Source: JACNLN01 sp964626495
Lineage (GTDB): Bacteria > Fidelibacterota > Marinisomatia > Marinisomatales > CAZVFT01
DNA length: 64,000 nucleotides
Assembly: GCA_964626495.1 (NCBI GenBank)
Contig: CAZVFT010000002.1
Coordinates: 1 to 64,000 of the forward strand
Direction of reading: 5' to 3'
Part shown: piece after piece, positions 1 to 6,998 of the stretch
Layout of the letters: the number at the start of each line of letters is the position of its first letter
Numbering within the stretch: position 1 is the stretch's first letter
Notes under the pieces: model-generated
Databases searched by the model: none
The model's input: only the letters and a program-made list of their open reading frames with translations
Told to the model about the DNA's origin: nothing
Made by a program: the position numbers and the translations under genes

Positions 1-52
1 TCCCGACACATCAGGATGCTCTAACACGCAAACGAATGCGCCAGCTACCAAG

Positions 53-124
53 TACGCCCGAAGGGAGTCGAACCCATATCTAAGGAACCGGAATCCTTTA
101 TTCTATCCATTGAACTACGGGCGC
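53..124 (-). tRNA. tRNA-Arg (CCG)
   Basis: The minus strand folds as a tRNA. The acceptor 5' strand GCGCCCG pairs with CGGGCGT near position 53, with a G-U pair at the end. A TTCGA T-loop is present, and the anticodon stem AAGGA/TCCTT holds loop TTCCGGT, giving anticodon CCG for the CGG codon. It is the last gene on the left and is read away from folD. Its 5' end is partly duplicated about 58 bp upstream (171-184). Confidence 0.93.
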
Positions 125-149
125 ATATTTTTAAAGCCTGTAGTGAAAT

Positions 150-180
150 GCCCGTCCGCCTACCGGCGGAAACTACGGGC
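150..180 (-). terminator. Strong two-part hairpin downstream of folD
   Basis: On the minus strand an outer stem GCCCG/CGGGC (176-180 with 150-154) encloses an inner stem TCCGCC/GGCGGA with a 4-base loop. The hairpin lies about 100 bp after the folD stop. There is no long T-run behind it, so it may be a weak terminator or a processing structure ahead of tRNA-Arg rather than a classical intrinsic terminator. Confidence 0.35.
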
Positions 181-185
181 GCATT

Positions 186-300
186 TATTGGTTATTGGTA
201 ACTGGTTATTGGTTATTGGTGATGTTTCTTCACCACCAGTTCCTACTCACCATATACCATTCCACCAGTTACAGCTCACCAGTTTACAACTCACCACTCA
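186..300. repeat. Low-complexity TTGGT / CACCAGT repeat tract
   Basis: The unit TTGGTTATTGGT is repeated imperfectly at 189-220. It is followed by scattered CACCAGT and CTCACCA words to about 300. The tract runs into the 3' end of folD, so the last codons of FolD (LVSGEL) are written in the same repeat words. No gene is seen here. The unit spacing is irregular, so this is not a CRISPR array. Confidence 0.6.
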
Positions 301-1180
301 CCAAATTCTCTGCTGCTTCCATGGTATTCTCTACCAGCATGGCGATGGTCATTGGTCCCACCCCCCCGGGTACGGGTGTAATCGCACCCGCAACACCAAG
401 AACAGCGTCATAGTCCACATCACCTTCAAGGTGGTACCCCTTTTCACTATCGTCTTCAACTCGATTGATCCCCACATCGATGATCGTTGTTCCTTCATTG
501 ATCATTTTTCGGGTAATCATTTTTGGAACACCCACCGCCGCAATAATAATATCCGCTTGTCGGGTGAAAAATGGAATATCTGTCGTCCTTGAATGGCAAA
601 CTGTAACTGTGGCATTCCCCGTTTCATTCTTCAATCCTAATAAAAGAGATAACGGTCTCCCAACAATATTACTTCTCCCCACAATTACCACATGCTTCCC
701 TTCTGTAGGGATCTCGTAAAACCGTAATATCTTCAAAATTCCCTTTGGAGTACAGGGTATAAATCTCGGTTTTCCCGAAGCTAACAGTCCAAGATTTTCA
801 GGATGGAAACCGTCAACATCTTTTTGCTGATCCACCTCGTATAGTATTTTTTCTGAATTCAACCGCTCGGGTAAAGGTAGTTGGACCAAAATCCCATGAA
901 ACTGAGGATCATCATTAAGACGATGGATCTCATCGATTAAATCCCTTTCATCAATATCTTCAGGTAACCAGATAGTTTCAGAATACAATCCTAATTTATC
1001 GAACTGTTTTGTTTTCGACCGAACATATATTTTTGATGCAGGATCTTCACCCACCAGTACAGCAGCAAGTCCCGGTGTAATGTTCTTTGACTTTAGTGAG
1101 AGAATCCTCTCTTCTAAACCACCATAAGTGTGATGGGTTACTTCTTTACCAGAAAGAATATTTGTTTGAATATCTTTCAA
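284..1180 (-). CDS. folD: Bifunctional methylene-THF dehydrogenase / methenyl-THF cyclohydrolase
   Basis: FolD interconverts 5,10-methylene-, 5,10-methenyl- and 10-formyl-tetrahydrofolate in the cytosol, supplying one-carbon units for purine, formyl-Met and thymidylate synthesis. The 298 residues match the family length. The catalytic motif YVRSK (Tyr52, Lys56), the substrate motif ILVQLPLP near 97-104, PCTPKG near 142, the NADP-binding GRSNIVGRP near 168 and the family signature TPVPGGVGPMT near 268 are all present. It lies 87 bp downstream of zapA and is the last protein gene on the left. Its extreme C-terminus overlaps a low-complexity repeat. Confidence 0.98.
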   Translation of the reverse strand: MKDIQTNILSGKEVTHHTYGGLEERILSLKSKNITPGLAAVLVGEDPASKIYVRSKTKQFDKLGLYSETIWLPEDIDERDLIDEIHRLNDDPQFHGILVQLPLPERLNSEKILYEVDQQKDVDGFHPENLGLLASGKPRFIPCTPKGILKILRFYEIPTEGKHVVIVGRSNIVGRPLSLLLGLKNETGNATVTVCHSRTTDIPFFTRQADIIIAAVGVPKMITRKMINEGTTIIDVGINRVEDDSEKGYHLEGDVDYDAVLGVAGAITPVPGGVGPMTIAMLVENTMEAAENLVSGEL

Positions 1181-1267
1181 TATCTTTTCCTCACTAATTC
1201 GACATGAAAAACCCCGACTACCAAAAACGATATGTCAGGGTGAAATTAATTCGTTGATGAAAAATGA

Positions 1268-1567
1268 TCACTCAGAGGAAATTTCTTCATCTATCAATTT
1301 GATCAGTGTCGTTGCTTTGTCTTCAATATGATCGATGATACCGTCTTTATCCTTATTCGAATGAAAAAGTTCATCAGTAATACTCATAGCAGTCAGAATT
1401 GCTATTCTCATTCCCGATTGAACCGATGGTAAACTATCTTCGACCTCTCTCATTTTCTTGTCTACATACTCAGCAACACCTGCGATATAGGACGAATCAG
1501 CTTTTGCCTTAACAGTATATTCCTGTCCAAAAATTGATACTCTCACGAGATTTTCTTGATCTTCCAT
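1268..1567 (-). CDS. zapA: Cell division protein ZapA
   Basis: ZapA bundles FtsZ filaments at the division ring. The 99-residue protein has the family layout: an N-terminal beta-rich head (VRVSIFGQEYTV, residues 9-20), then a helical region with ILTAMSITDEL near 56-66, and a C-terminal coiled coil. It follows the 61-residue coiled-coil gene by 26 bp and belongs to the pheT-to-folD run. pheST followed by zapA is a common gene order in bacteria. No 6S RNA is evident in the short gap to folD. Confidence 0.9.
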   Translation of the reverse strand: MEDQENLVRVSIFGQEYTVKAKADSSYIAGVAEYVDKKMREVEDSLPSVQSGMRIAILTAMSITDELFHSNKDKDGIIDHIEDKATTLIKLIDEEISSE

Positions 1568-1593
1568 AATAAATCACCCTTGTTTATATTAGA

Positions 1594-1779
1594 TTAAAAG
1601 TCTCCAAGCAGATCCAAAAGGTTGCGGATCTTCTCCTCAATTAATTGTTTACTCTGTTCGGATAGTCCGGGGAACTCATCTTCACCAGATGAAGCTTGAA
1701 TCCTGAGGGAACGAACAGTTTCTGTGAGTTCTTTTATTCGTTCTTCGAGCTTTTGAAAATTAGGTAATATTGTTTCCAT
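1594..1779 (-). CDS. Small coiled-coil protein between pheT and zapA
   Basis: I do not recognise this 61-residue protein as a named family. It is highly charged and predicted helical, with heptad-like spacing over about residues 5-28 (FQKLEERIKELTETVRSLR) and a second amphipathic helix over 40-60, separated by an acidic Gly/Ser linker. The ATG lies one base after the pheT TAG stop, which indicates translational coupling. Its position just before zapA suggests a ZapB-like or FtsZ-ring accessory role, but that is inference from size, coiled coil and neighbourhood only. Confidence 0.7.
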   Translation of the reverse strand: METILPNFQKLEERIKELTETVRSLRIQASSGEDEFPGLSEQSKQLIEEKIRNLLDLLGDF

Positions 1780-1780
1780 T

Positions 1781-3817
1781 CTATCTTAATTTAGCATTTA
1801 ATTTATTAGAAGTCTCTAAAATTATTTTGTTTATGATTTCGTCTACTTCTTCATCCTTAAGAGTTCTTTCTTTCCGTTGAAAAAAGAAGTTGAATGTAAA
1901 ACTTTTTTTACCTTTTCCAATCGCACCCCCTTCAAATATATCAAATAAAGATACAGAATCCAGTAAATCACCTGAAACTCCCTTAAAAATGGTCATAAAA
2001 TCCTTCACGAGAACAGATGAATTCACGACAAATGACAAATCTCTTGTAATACCGGGATACATTGAAACGGGTTGATATGATTTTTTCGTTTTAATGATCT
2101 TTTTTATCAAGGGAACATTAAGAGAAAAGGCAAAAACTAATTCATCAATATCATAAGATTGAACAATCGATTGCTGAAGCATACCAAATTCAACCACCAC
2201 CTTGTCATCAGAAGTAACTAAACTCTGTCCCAACTCAAATAGGGAATTAGAATTTGATAAAAATTCGTGTTCCTCAAATTTCAAATGTCTCATTAGTAAT
2301 TCCATATATCCTTTAAGAACGAAAAAGTCTGCTTCGCTTTCTTTGTGTCGCCACTGTTTCGGATATTGTTCCCCACAAATGATGCCTGCAAACTCTTCCC
2401 TTTCATCAATACCGTGTGGTTGAGACAGATCAGTAATAAAAGTATTTCCAAATTCAAATAACTGAAGACTTTTCGCACCGCGATTTATATTGAAAGAAAC
2501 TGCGGAGAGGAGTCCGGGAAACAGGGATGTCCGCATTGTGGACATTTCCATACTTTGCGGATTTTGTACCCTCACAGGAAGTCCATCAGCAAATTGAGAA
2601 GCTCTGTTTTCCCTGATGAGACTGTTTGAAAATATTTCCTGAAATCCTATACCAGCAAAAATTTGTTTTAACCAATCAATATAATATTTTGGATCTTGTT
2701 GAGCTTGACTTAAAAGTCCCTGGTAACTTATTTCCGGCTGAATTTGATCATATCCATAGACTCTGGCAAGTTCTTCGATCAAGTCAATTTCACGTACAAG
2801 ATCGGGGCGATATGTGGGAGGAACACAACAATAAAGATCGCTTTTCTTATGACTAATCGTTATACCCAAATTATTGAATGTTTTATCAAGAAAATCCGGG
2901 GAGAAATTTAATCCAGTGATGGATGCTGCCCTTGAAGGACGAAAATCAATTGTCTCCTGTTTCAGCGGCTTGGGATACACATCTGCAATTCCTGAACATA
3001 TATCTCCATCGGCATATTTTGAGAGGAGTTCCGAAATCCGGTTGATGCCATGGAGAGCACCTTCGGGATCAGTACCTCTCTCAAATCGTTTTGACGATTC
3101 TGTTGATAATCCCACAGCCTTTGAACCACGTCGGATGGTGATAGGATCAAAATAAGCCCCCTCAATCAGCACATCCTTTGTGGATTCCATAATTTCGGAA
3201 TTTTTCCCTCCCATTATTCCTGCCAGTGCTACTCCCCTTTCACTATCGCAAATCAATAGGTGTCTCTTATTTAACTTCCTCTCAATTTCATCAAGAGTGG
3301 TAAATGATTCACCATCTTCGGCTGCTCGAACAATAATTCTCTGACCTTTAATTTCCTCAAGGTCAAACGTGTGTAATGGATGCCCCCATTCCATCATGAC
3401 ATAATTGGAAATATCAACAATGTTATTGATACTTCGAATTCCTATACTCTCCAAACGTTCTACCATCCATTTGGGTGACGGCTTAAACTTGATATTCTTT
3501 ACGATCCTACATGCGTACCGAGGACATTTTACCGGATCTAAAATTTCCACAGAGACATAATTCCCAACGGGATCGCCAACTTCGGTTAAATCTGATATCG
3601 GAATCTTTAGAGGTAACCCAGTAATAACAGAAATTTCTCTCGCCACCCCGATGTGCGACATACAATCGGGTCTGTTCGGAGTAAGGTCAATTTCAATTGT
3701 CTTACCATCTTCCCTCACCTCTGATTCCAATCCAATATTTGTCAATATATCAGCCAGACCTTCTGGGGTGAGATCGAATTCAACATAATCTTTCAACCAG
3801 TCAATATTGACGATCAT
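1781..3817 (-). CDS. pheT: Phenylalanine-tRNA ligase beta subunit, short form
   Basis: This is the beta chain of the alpha2-beta2 enzyme that charges tRNA-Phe; it carries the editing site and tRNA contacts. The N-terminus INIDWLKDYV-like segment, the B3/B4 block (EIDLTPNRPDCMSHIGVAREI region, about residues 43-63), B5 (RPSRAASITGL near 296) and the C-terminal anticodon-binding ferredoxin-like fold (SMYPGITRDLSF near 588) are present. The protein is 678 residues against roughly 790-800 in E. coli. The missing part is the OB-fold tRNA-binding (EMAP-like) domain normally between residues ~40 and ~150: GLESEV runs straight into the EIDLTPNRPD block. The start overlaps the pheS stop by one base (TGATG). 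Confidence 0.97.
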   Translation of the reverse strand: MIVNIDWLKDYVEFDLTPEGLADILTNIGLESEVREDGKTIEIDLTPNRPDCMSHIGVAREISVITGLPLKIPISDLTEVGDPVGNYVSVEILDPVKCPRYACRIVKNIKFKPSPKWMVERLESIGIRSINNIVDISNYVMMEWGHPLHTFDLEEIKGQRIIVRAAEDGESFTTLDEIERKLNKRHLLICDSERGVALAGIMGGKNSEIMESTKDVLIEGAYFDPITIRRGSKAVGLSTESSKRFERGTDPEGALHGINRISELLSKYADGDICSGIADVYPKPLKQETIDFRPSRAASITGLNFSPDFLDKTFNNLGITISHKKSDLYCCVPPTYRPDLVREIDLIEELARVYGYDQIQPEISYQGLLSQAQQDPKYYIDWLKQIFAGIGFQEIFSNSLIRENRASQFADGLPVRVQNPQSMEMSTMRTSLFPGLLSAVSFNINRGAKSLQLFEFGNTFITDLSQPHGIDEREEFAGIICGEQYPKQWRHKESEADFFVLKGYMELLMRHLKFEEHEFLSNSNSLFELGQSLVTSDDKVVVEFGMLQQSIVQSYDIDELVFAFSLNVPLIKKIIKTKKSYQPVSMYPGITRDLSFVVNSSVLVKDFMTIFKGVSGDLLDSVSLFDIFEGGAIGKGKKSFTFNFFFQRKERTLKDEEVDEIINKIILETSNKLNAKLR

Positions 3818-4839
3818 CAGAACTGCCTTAAGAAGCGGATATCACCATTGTACAGAATTCTGATATCCTCAATTTTGTATTTGAGCATAGTTAATCGATC
3901 AACACCCATTCCAAATGCATATCCCATCCATACTTCTGGATCATAGCCAACCATTTCAAAAACTGCAGGATCTACCATACCACATCCCAATATTTCTAAC
4001 CATCCACTATTTCCACAAGTAGGACATCCCTTTCCTCCACAGAATAGACAGGACATATCCACTTCTGCACTGGGTTCGGTGAACGGGAAAAAGCTCGGCC
4101 GAAATCTTGCCTTTTTCTCTTTCCCGAAGAATTGTGTAACAAAGTATTCAAGGACTCCCTTTAACTCGGCAAATGATACATTCCTATCAACGTAAAGTCC
4201 CTCAATCTGATGGAACAAATTATAACTTTTTCGACTGATAGCTTCATTCCGGTATACTCTGCCGGGAACGATATATCTGAGAGGTGGTTTTTGCTGTTCC
4301 ATAAGATAAACTTGTGTATTGGATGTATGAGTTCGCAAGACGATATCATCGCTGATGTAATATGTGTCCTGCATATCTCTTGCAGGGTGATGCCTGGGAA
4401 TATTCAACGCTTCAAAATTGTGATAGTCATCGTCAATTTCAGGTCCATAGGCAATGGAAAAACCAATACCGGCAAAAATTCTTTTAATCTCCTGTGTAGT
4501 TTGTTCCACCGGATGAATGCTTCCCACAGGAAAATAATCACCTGGGAGATACGGATCTGATATGGTGGGTACCTCTTTCTCAGTTAATGTTGAAATCTGC
4601 GACTTCAGTTCGATGTATTTATCATTTACTTCCTGTTTGAGCTGATTAATAAGCTGACCGAACAGAGGACGATCTTCGGAAGAAACCTCTTTTATTGTCG
4701 AAAGAAGATGGGTGATTTTTCCCCTTCTGCCAAGAAATTCCACTCGAAACTCTTCAAGAGACGAATCAGTCAGTTTCAGAGATTCGATTCTTGCCTGGAA
4801 ATCCTGTCGAATCTTATTTATTTTATCCTGATAAGGCAT
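3817..4839 (-). CDS. pheS: Phenylalanine-tRNA ligase alpha subunit
   Basis: PheS is the catalytic class II chain that activates phenylalanine and transfers it to tRNA-Phe. An N-terminal coiled coil is followed by class II motif 2 (YRNEAISRKSYNLFHQIEG region) and motif 3 (GMGVDRLTML near the C-terminus). A four-cysteine CxxCxGxxCxxC patch sits before the GWLEILG segment, as in many bacterial PheS. I chose the ATG at 4839 (340 residues, MPYQDKI). The frame stays open to an upstream ATG at 4905, but those 22 residues are not family-like. The Shine-Dalgarno at 4839 is weak. The gene lies downstream of the MNT-HEPN pair and is coupled to pheT. Confidence 0.95.
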   Translation of the reverse strand: MPYQDKINKIRQDFQARIESLKLTDSSLEEFRVEFLGRRGKITHLLSTIKEVSSEDRPLFGQLINQLKQEVNDKYIELKSQISTLTEKEVPTISDPYLPGDYFPVGSIHPVEQTTQEIKRIFAGIGFSIAYGPEIDDDYHNFEALNIPRHHPARDMQDTYYISDDIVLRTHTSNTQVYLMEQQKPPLRYIVPGRVYRNEAISRKSYNLFHQIEGLYVDRNVSFAELKGVLEYFVTQFFGKEKKARFRPSFFPFTEPSAEVDMSCLFCGGKGCPTCGNSGWLEILGCGMVDPAVFEMVGYDPEVWMGYAFGMGVDRLTMLKYKIEDIRILYNGDIRFLRQF

Positions 4840-4910
4840 TATGAAAGGTCGGGGATATCGAGAATAGGTTGATTGTAAGTCATGCCCATATTTTTCACTA
4901 TACAAATAAA

Positions 4911-5303
4911 CTATTCCGACAAATAATCTCCGATATTTTTATAGATTTCAGTTGCCATACTGAAAAACTTTTCGGCAATTTCTTTTGATGGTTTGCCGTC
5001 CGGAAGCAACCCAAGGTCAGTCGGATATCGGGAATCAATATAAAGCTCGTTTATCTGATCAAATATTTTCTGATCAACAGTTAGTTCGATATAATTTTCT
5101 ATTTTTCCTCTTAAGGTTATAATACTATGGATTCTCGGTACATTATCCTCTTTTTCTTCCAATATAGCTTTGATGCTTTTCTCTATCGCTTGATGGAAAT
5201 GAAAGGCTACCATATGGGTCAAATGCTCATTATGTATAATTTCTTCTATAAGAATCAGATCGTCTTCGGCTGTGTTCAGCCAATGTTCAGTCTGTCTTTT
5301 CAT
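4911..5303 (-). CDS. HEPN domain protein (MNT-HEPN pair)
   Basis: This 130-residue all-helical protein fits the HEPN family (PF05168-like). The family core HQAIEKSIKAILE is at about 37-49, with an Arg-x-His (PRIHS, about 56-60) where the family carries its conserved His. HEPN proteins paired with MNT nucleotidyltransferases often act as toxins or RNases that the partner neutralises by nucleotidylation. The reading frame overlaps the upstream MNT gene by 17 bases, so the two are co-translated. The pair interrupts the usual rplT-pheS neighbourhood. Whether it is an active toxin-antitoxin system cannot be told from sequence. Confidence 0.85.
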   Translation of the reverse strand: MKRQTEHWLNTAEDDLILIEEIIHNEHLTHMVAFHFHQAIEKSIKAILEEKEDNVPRIHSIITLRGKIENYIELTVDQKIFDQINELYIDSRYPTDLGLLPDGKPSKEIAEKFFSMATEIYKNIGDYLSE

Positions 5304-5631
5304 ACAGCACTTTCCCCGTTTCTTTTATTTCGTTGTAAAATGAATTTTCACTTTCCGAAATAATGTCGTATTCCCCTTTTGTATAAACCACCAGATCGAT
5401 AGGAACTTTCCTACTCAGCTCGTAAATTTTTCTTCGGACCAGCAGTTTGTTCCTCATTTTTTCATCATAATTTTTTGTTATTTCCGTAGAATCTAATACC
5501 ACGATCAGTTCCAGATCACTGTCTTCTGAGAAAACTCCCCTCGCATAAGAACCAAACAAAATTATCTTATACGGATTTATCTGTCTGATATTTTTTACTA
5601 TTTCCGATAGATATTTTCTATTTTCTTCCAT
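5287..5631 (-). CDS. MNT-type nucleotidyltransferase (partner of HEPN)
   Basis: This 114-residue minimal nucleotidyltransferase has the polymerase-beta-like signature ILFGSYARG (about residues 24-32), followed by EDSDLELIVV (about 36-45) and a third acidic site in IDLVVY (about 78-83). In most MNT proteins the second site reads SDxDL; here it is SDLEL, so the second metal-binding Asp is Glu. That may lower or alter activity. It is the first gene of the pair, begins 12 bases after rplT and overlaps the HEPN gene. Confidence 0.87.
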   Translation of the reverse strand: MEENRKYLSEIVKNIRQINPYKIILFGSYARGVFSEDSDLELIVVLDSTEITKNYDEKMRNKLLVRRKIYELSRKVPIDLVVYTKGEYDIISESENSFYNEIKETGKVLYEKTD

Positions 5632-5643
5632 TATTGTTGCAGT

Positions 5644-6021
5644 TTACTCATTCTTAGCATTTGCTAATGAATTATTTAAGTTAACCTTTTTCACTATAGT
5701 AGAAAACACTTCGGGATTATTCACAGCTAACTCAGAAAGAATTTTCCGATCAATCTCAATATTGTTCTGTTTCAACATGGAGATAAACTGTGAATAGTTT
5801 AAACCGTATTGTCTGACTGCAGCATTAATCCTCGCAATCCATAGTGTACGGAAATTACTTTTACGTTTACGGCGATCACGATAACTGTACAGTTGAGCTT
5901 TTTCAACAGCATCTTTAGCAATTTTGTACGATCGATGACGAGCTCCGTAATACCCTTTTGCCTGCTTTAAGATCTTCTTATGCCGCTTTTTCCTCGGAAT
6001 TGCGCTTGTTACCCGTGTCAT
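5644..6021 (-). CDS. rplT: Large ribosomal subunit protein bL20
   Basis: L20 is an early 23S rRNA-binding assembly protein. The 125-residue product has the typical very basic N-terminus and the family signature [19 protein letters not shown] (about 20-38) plus YRDRRKRK and LWIARINAA. The C-terminus is a few residues longer than usual. It is third in the infC-rpmI-rplT operon, 13 bp after rpmI. In several bacteria L20 represses this operon through a leader RNA. I see no clear leader structure upstream of infC here. Confidence 0.98.
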   Translation of the reverse strand: MTRVTSAIPRKKRHKKILKQAKGYYGARHRSYKIAKDAVEKAQLYSYRDRRKRKSNFRTLWIARINAAVRQYGLNYSQFISMLKQNNIEIDRKILSELAVNNPEVFSTIVKKVNLNNSLANAKNE

Positions 6022-6034
6022 TGTGTCAACCCTC

Positions 6035-6229
6035 CTACGCTCCTATCATTTTCTTTACTCGTTTTTTATCTGCAGAACTTACCAGATTTGTCTGCCTGAG
6101 CTTTCTTTTCCTGGTCTTTCTTTTTTTCATCAAAAGATGACCTTTATTTGCTCTATTCTTTTTTACCTTCCCTCGCTTTGTGAGAGAAAACCTTTTCATT
6201 GATCCACGTCTCGTTTTCATTTTTGGCAT
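6035..6229 (-). CDS. rpmI: Large ribosomal subunit protein bL35
   Basis: L35 is a small basic protein of the large subunit. The 64 residues open with [14 protein letters not shown] and include a [15 protein letters not shown] segment, matching the family. It sits between infC (16 bp upstream) and rplT (13 bp downstream) in the canonical order, so the three are almost certainly one transcript. Confidence 0.97.
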   Translation of the reverse strand: MPKMKTRRGSMKRFSLTKRGKVKKNRANKGHLLMKKRKTRKRKLRQTNLVSSADKKRVKKMIGA

Positions 6230-6245
6230 AATGTTTAATCTCCCA

Positions 6246-6758
6246 TTATTTTGGAGTCATCAAAACTGAGAACCGTCTTCCCTCTAAACCAGTCCTTTTT
6301 TCAACCACAGCCATTTCTACCAATTCTTCCTCAATTCTTTTGGCTAACTCAGTTCCCAAATCCAAACGGGTAAGTTCTCTTCCCCTGAACATCAGGGTAA
6401 TTTTTACCTTACACCCATTATTTAAAAATTTCTTCGCCTGTTTAATCTTAACATCAAAATCATTATCACTTATCTGAGGTCGAAATCTAACCTCTTTTAT
6501 CTTCACGACATGCTGTTTTTTCTTACTTTCTTGCTGCTTTTTCTTTCTATCGTATTTGAGTTTCCCATAGTCCATTATTCGACATACAGGGGGTGTGGCA
6601 TTCCGTGCCACTTCCACAAGATCCAATCCTGCATTTTCAGCCTCCACAAGTGCCTCCTCAAAACTAATAATACCAACCTGTTCTCCACTTTCATTGATTA
6701 ACCTAACTTCTTTTGCTCTAATTCTCCTGTTAACTCTTATTTTCTCTACTTTTACGAT
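6246..6758 (-). CDS. infC: Translation initiation factor IF-3 with ATC start codon
   Basis: IF-3 keeps ribosomal subunits apart and proofreads start-codon selection. From the first standard start (GTG at 6647) the protein would be only 133 residues and lack the conserved N-terminal domain. Reading on upstream restores the block RVNRRIRAKEVRLINESG and reaches ATC at 6758, giving 170 residues, the normal size. An in-frame TGA lies six bases before that ATC (6762-6764). An AAGGAGG (6767-6773) is placed 8 bases ahead. The family uses rare AUU/AUC starts for self-regulation, as in E. coli infC. The C-terminal domain carries the RFRPQISDNDFDVKIKQA block. Confidence 0.95.
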   Translation of the reverse strand: MVKVEKIRVNRRIRAKEVRLINESGEQVGIISFEEALVEAENAGLDLVEVARNATPPVCRIMDYGKLKYDRKKKQQESKKKQHVVKIKEVRFRPQISDNDFDVKIKQAKKFLNNGCKVKITLMFRGRELTRLDLGTELAKRIEEELVEMAVVEKRTGLEGRRFSVLMTPK

Positions 6759-6766
6759 GTTTCAAA

Positions 6767-6773
6767 CCTCCTT
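6767..6773 (-). promoter_or_regulatory. Shine-Dalgarno fixing the infC ATC start
   Basis: AAGGAGG on the minus strand lies 8 bases before the ATC at 6758. It overlaps the zone just upstream of an in-frame TGA, so it cannot serve a longer infC frame. It is an unusually strong ribosome binding site in this window and supports the rare start codon. Confidence 0.85.
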
Positions 6774-6811
6774 TTCTTAATTTAAATTGAAGAAGAATAC
6801 AAATATAAACA

Positions 6812-6828
6812 AATTCATAGTATGAATT
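6812..6828. repeat. 17-bp palindrome in the thrS-infC gap
   Basis: AATTCATA-G-TATGAATT is a perfect inverted repeat with a one-base centre, about 55 bp upstream of the infC start. It could be an operator or a short RNA hairpin. The rest of the 240-bp gap is AT-rich and shows no gene. A further near-repeat of the word ATTCGTGGA occurs on both sides of the gap. Confidence 0.45.
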
Positions 6829-6998
6829 ATTCTCCACGAATCACATAAATTACACCAAGTAAAGTCATAAATGAAGTTAGAAAAAAAACAAAGCTTAATA
6901 TTCTCAAATAATATTTTTGTTCTTTTATTTTTAACTTCAATAATATTCGTGTTTATTTGTGTCATTCGTGGACTTATGAATTAATGAGGATAGAATGT

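Noticed and set aside
1..52. Possible second tRNA or gene after tRNA-Arg at the left edge
   Set aside because: One frame is open and GTTAGAGC looks like a D-arm, but too little sequence is present and no cloverleaf can be drawn.
186..300. Possible CRISPR-like array near folD
   Set aside because: The repeats are short and irregular, without spacers of even length, and there are no cas genes.
1181..1267. 6S RNA between zapA and folD
   Set aside because: The gap of 87 bp is too short, and no long bulged hairpin is visible.
4840..4905. N-terminal extension of pheS
   Set aside because: The frame is open to an upstream ATG, but the 22 extra residues do not match PheS proteins and the start at 4839 gives the normal length.
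6777..6965. Frame of 62 codons in the thrS-infC gap
   Set aside because: AT-rich chance frame full of Phe, Ile and Asn; no start signal.
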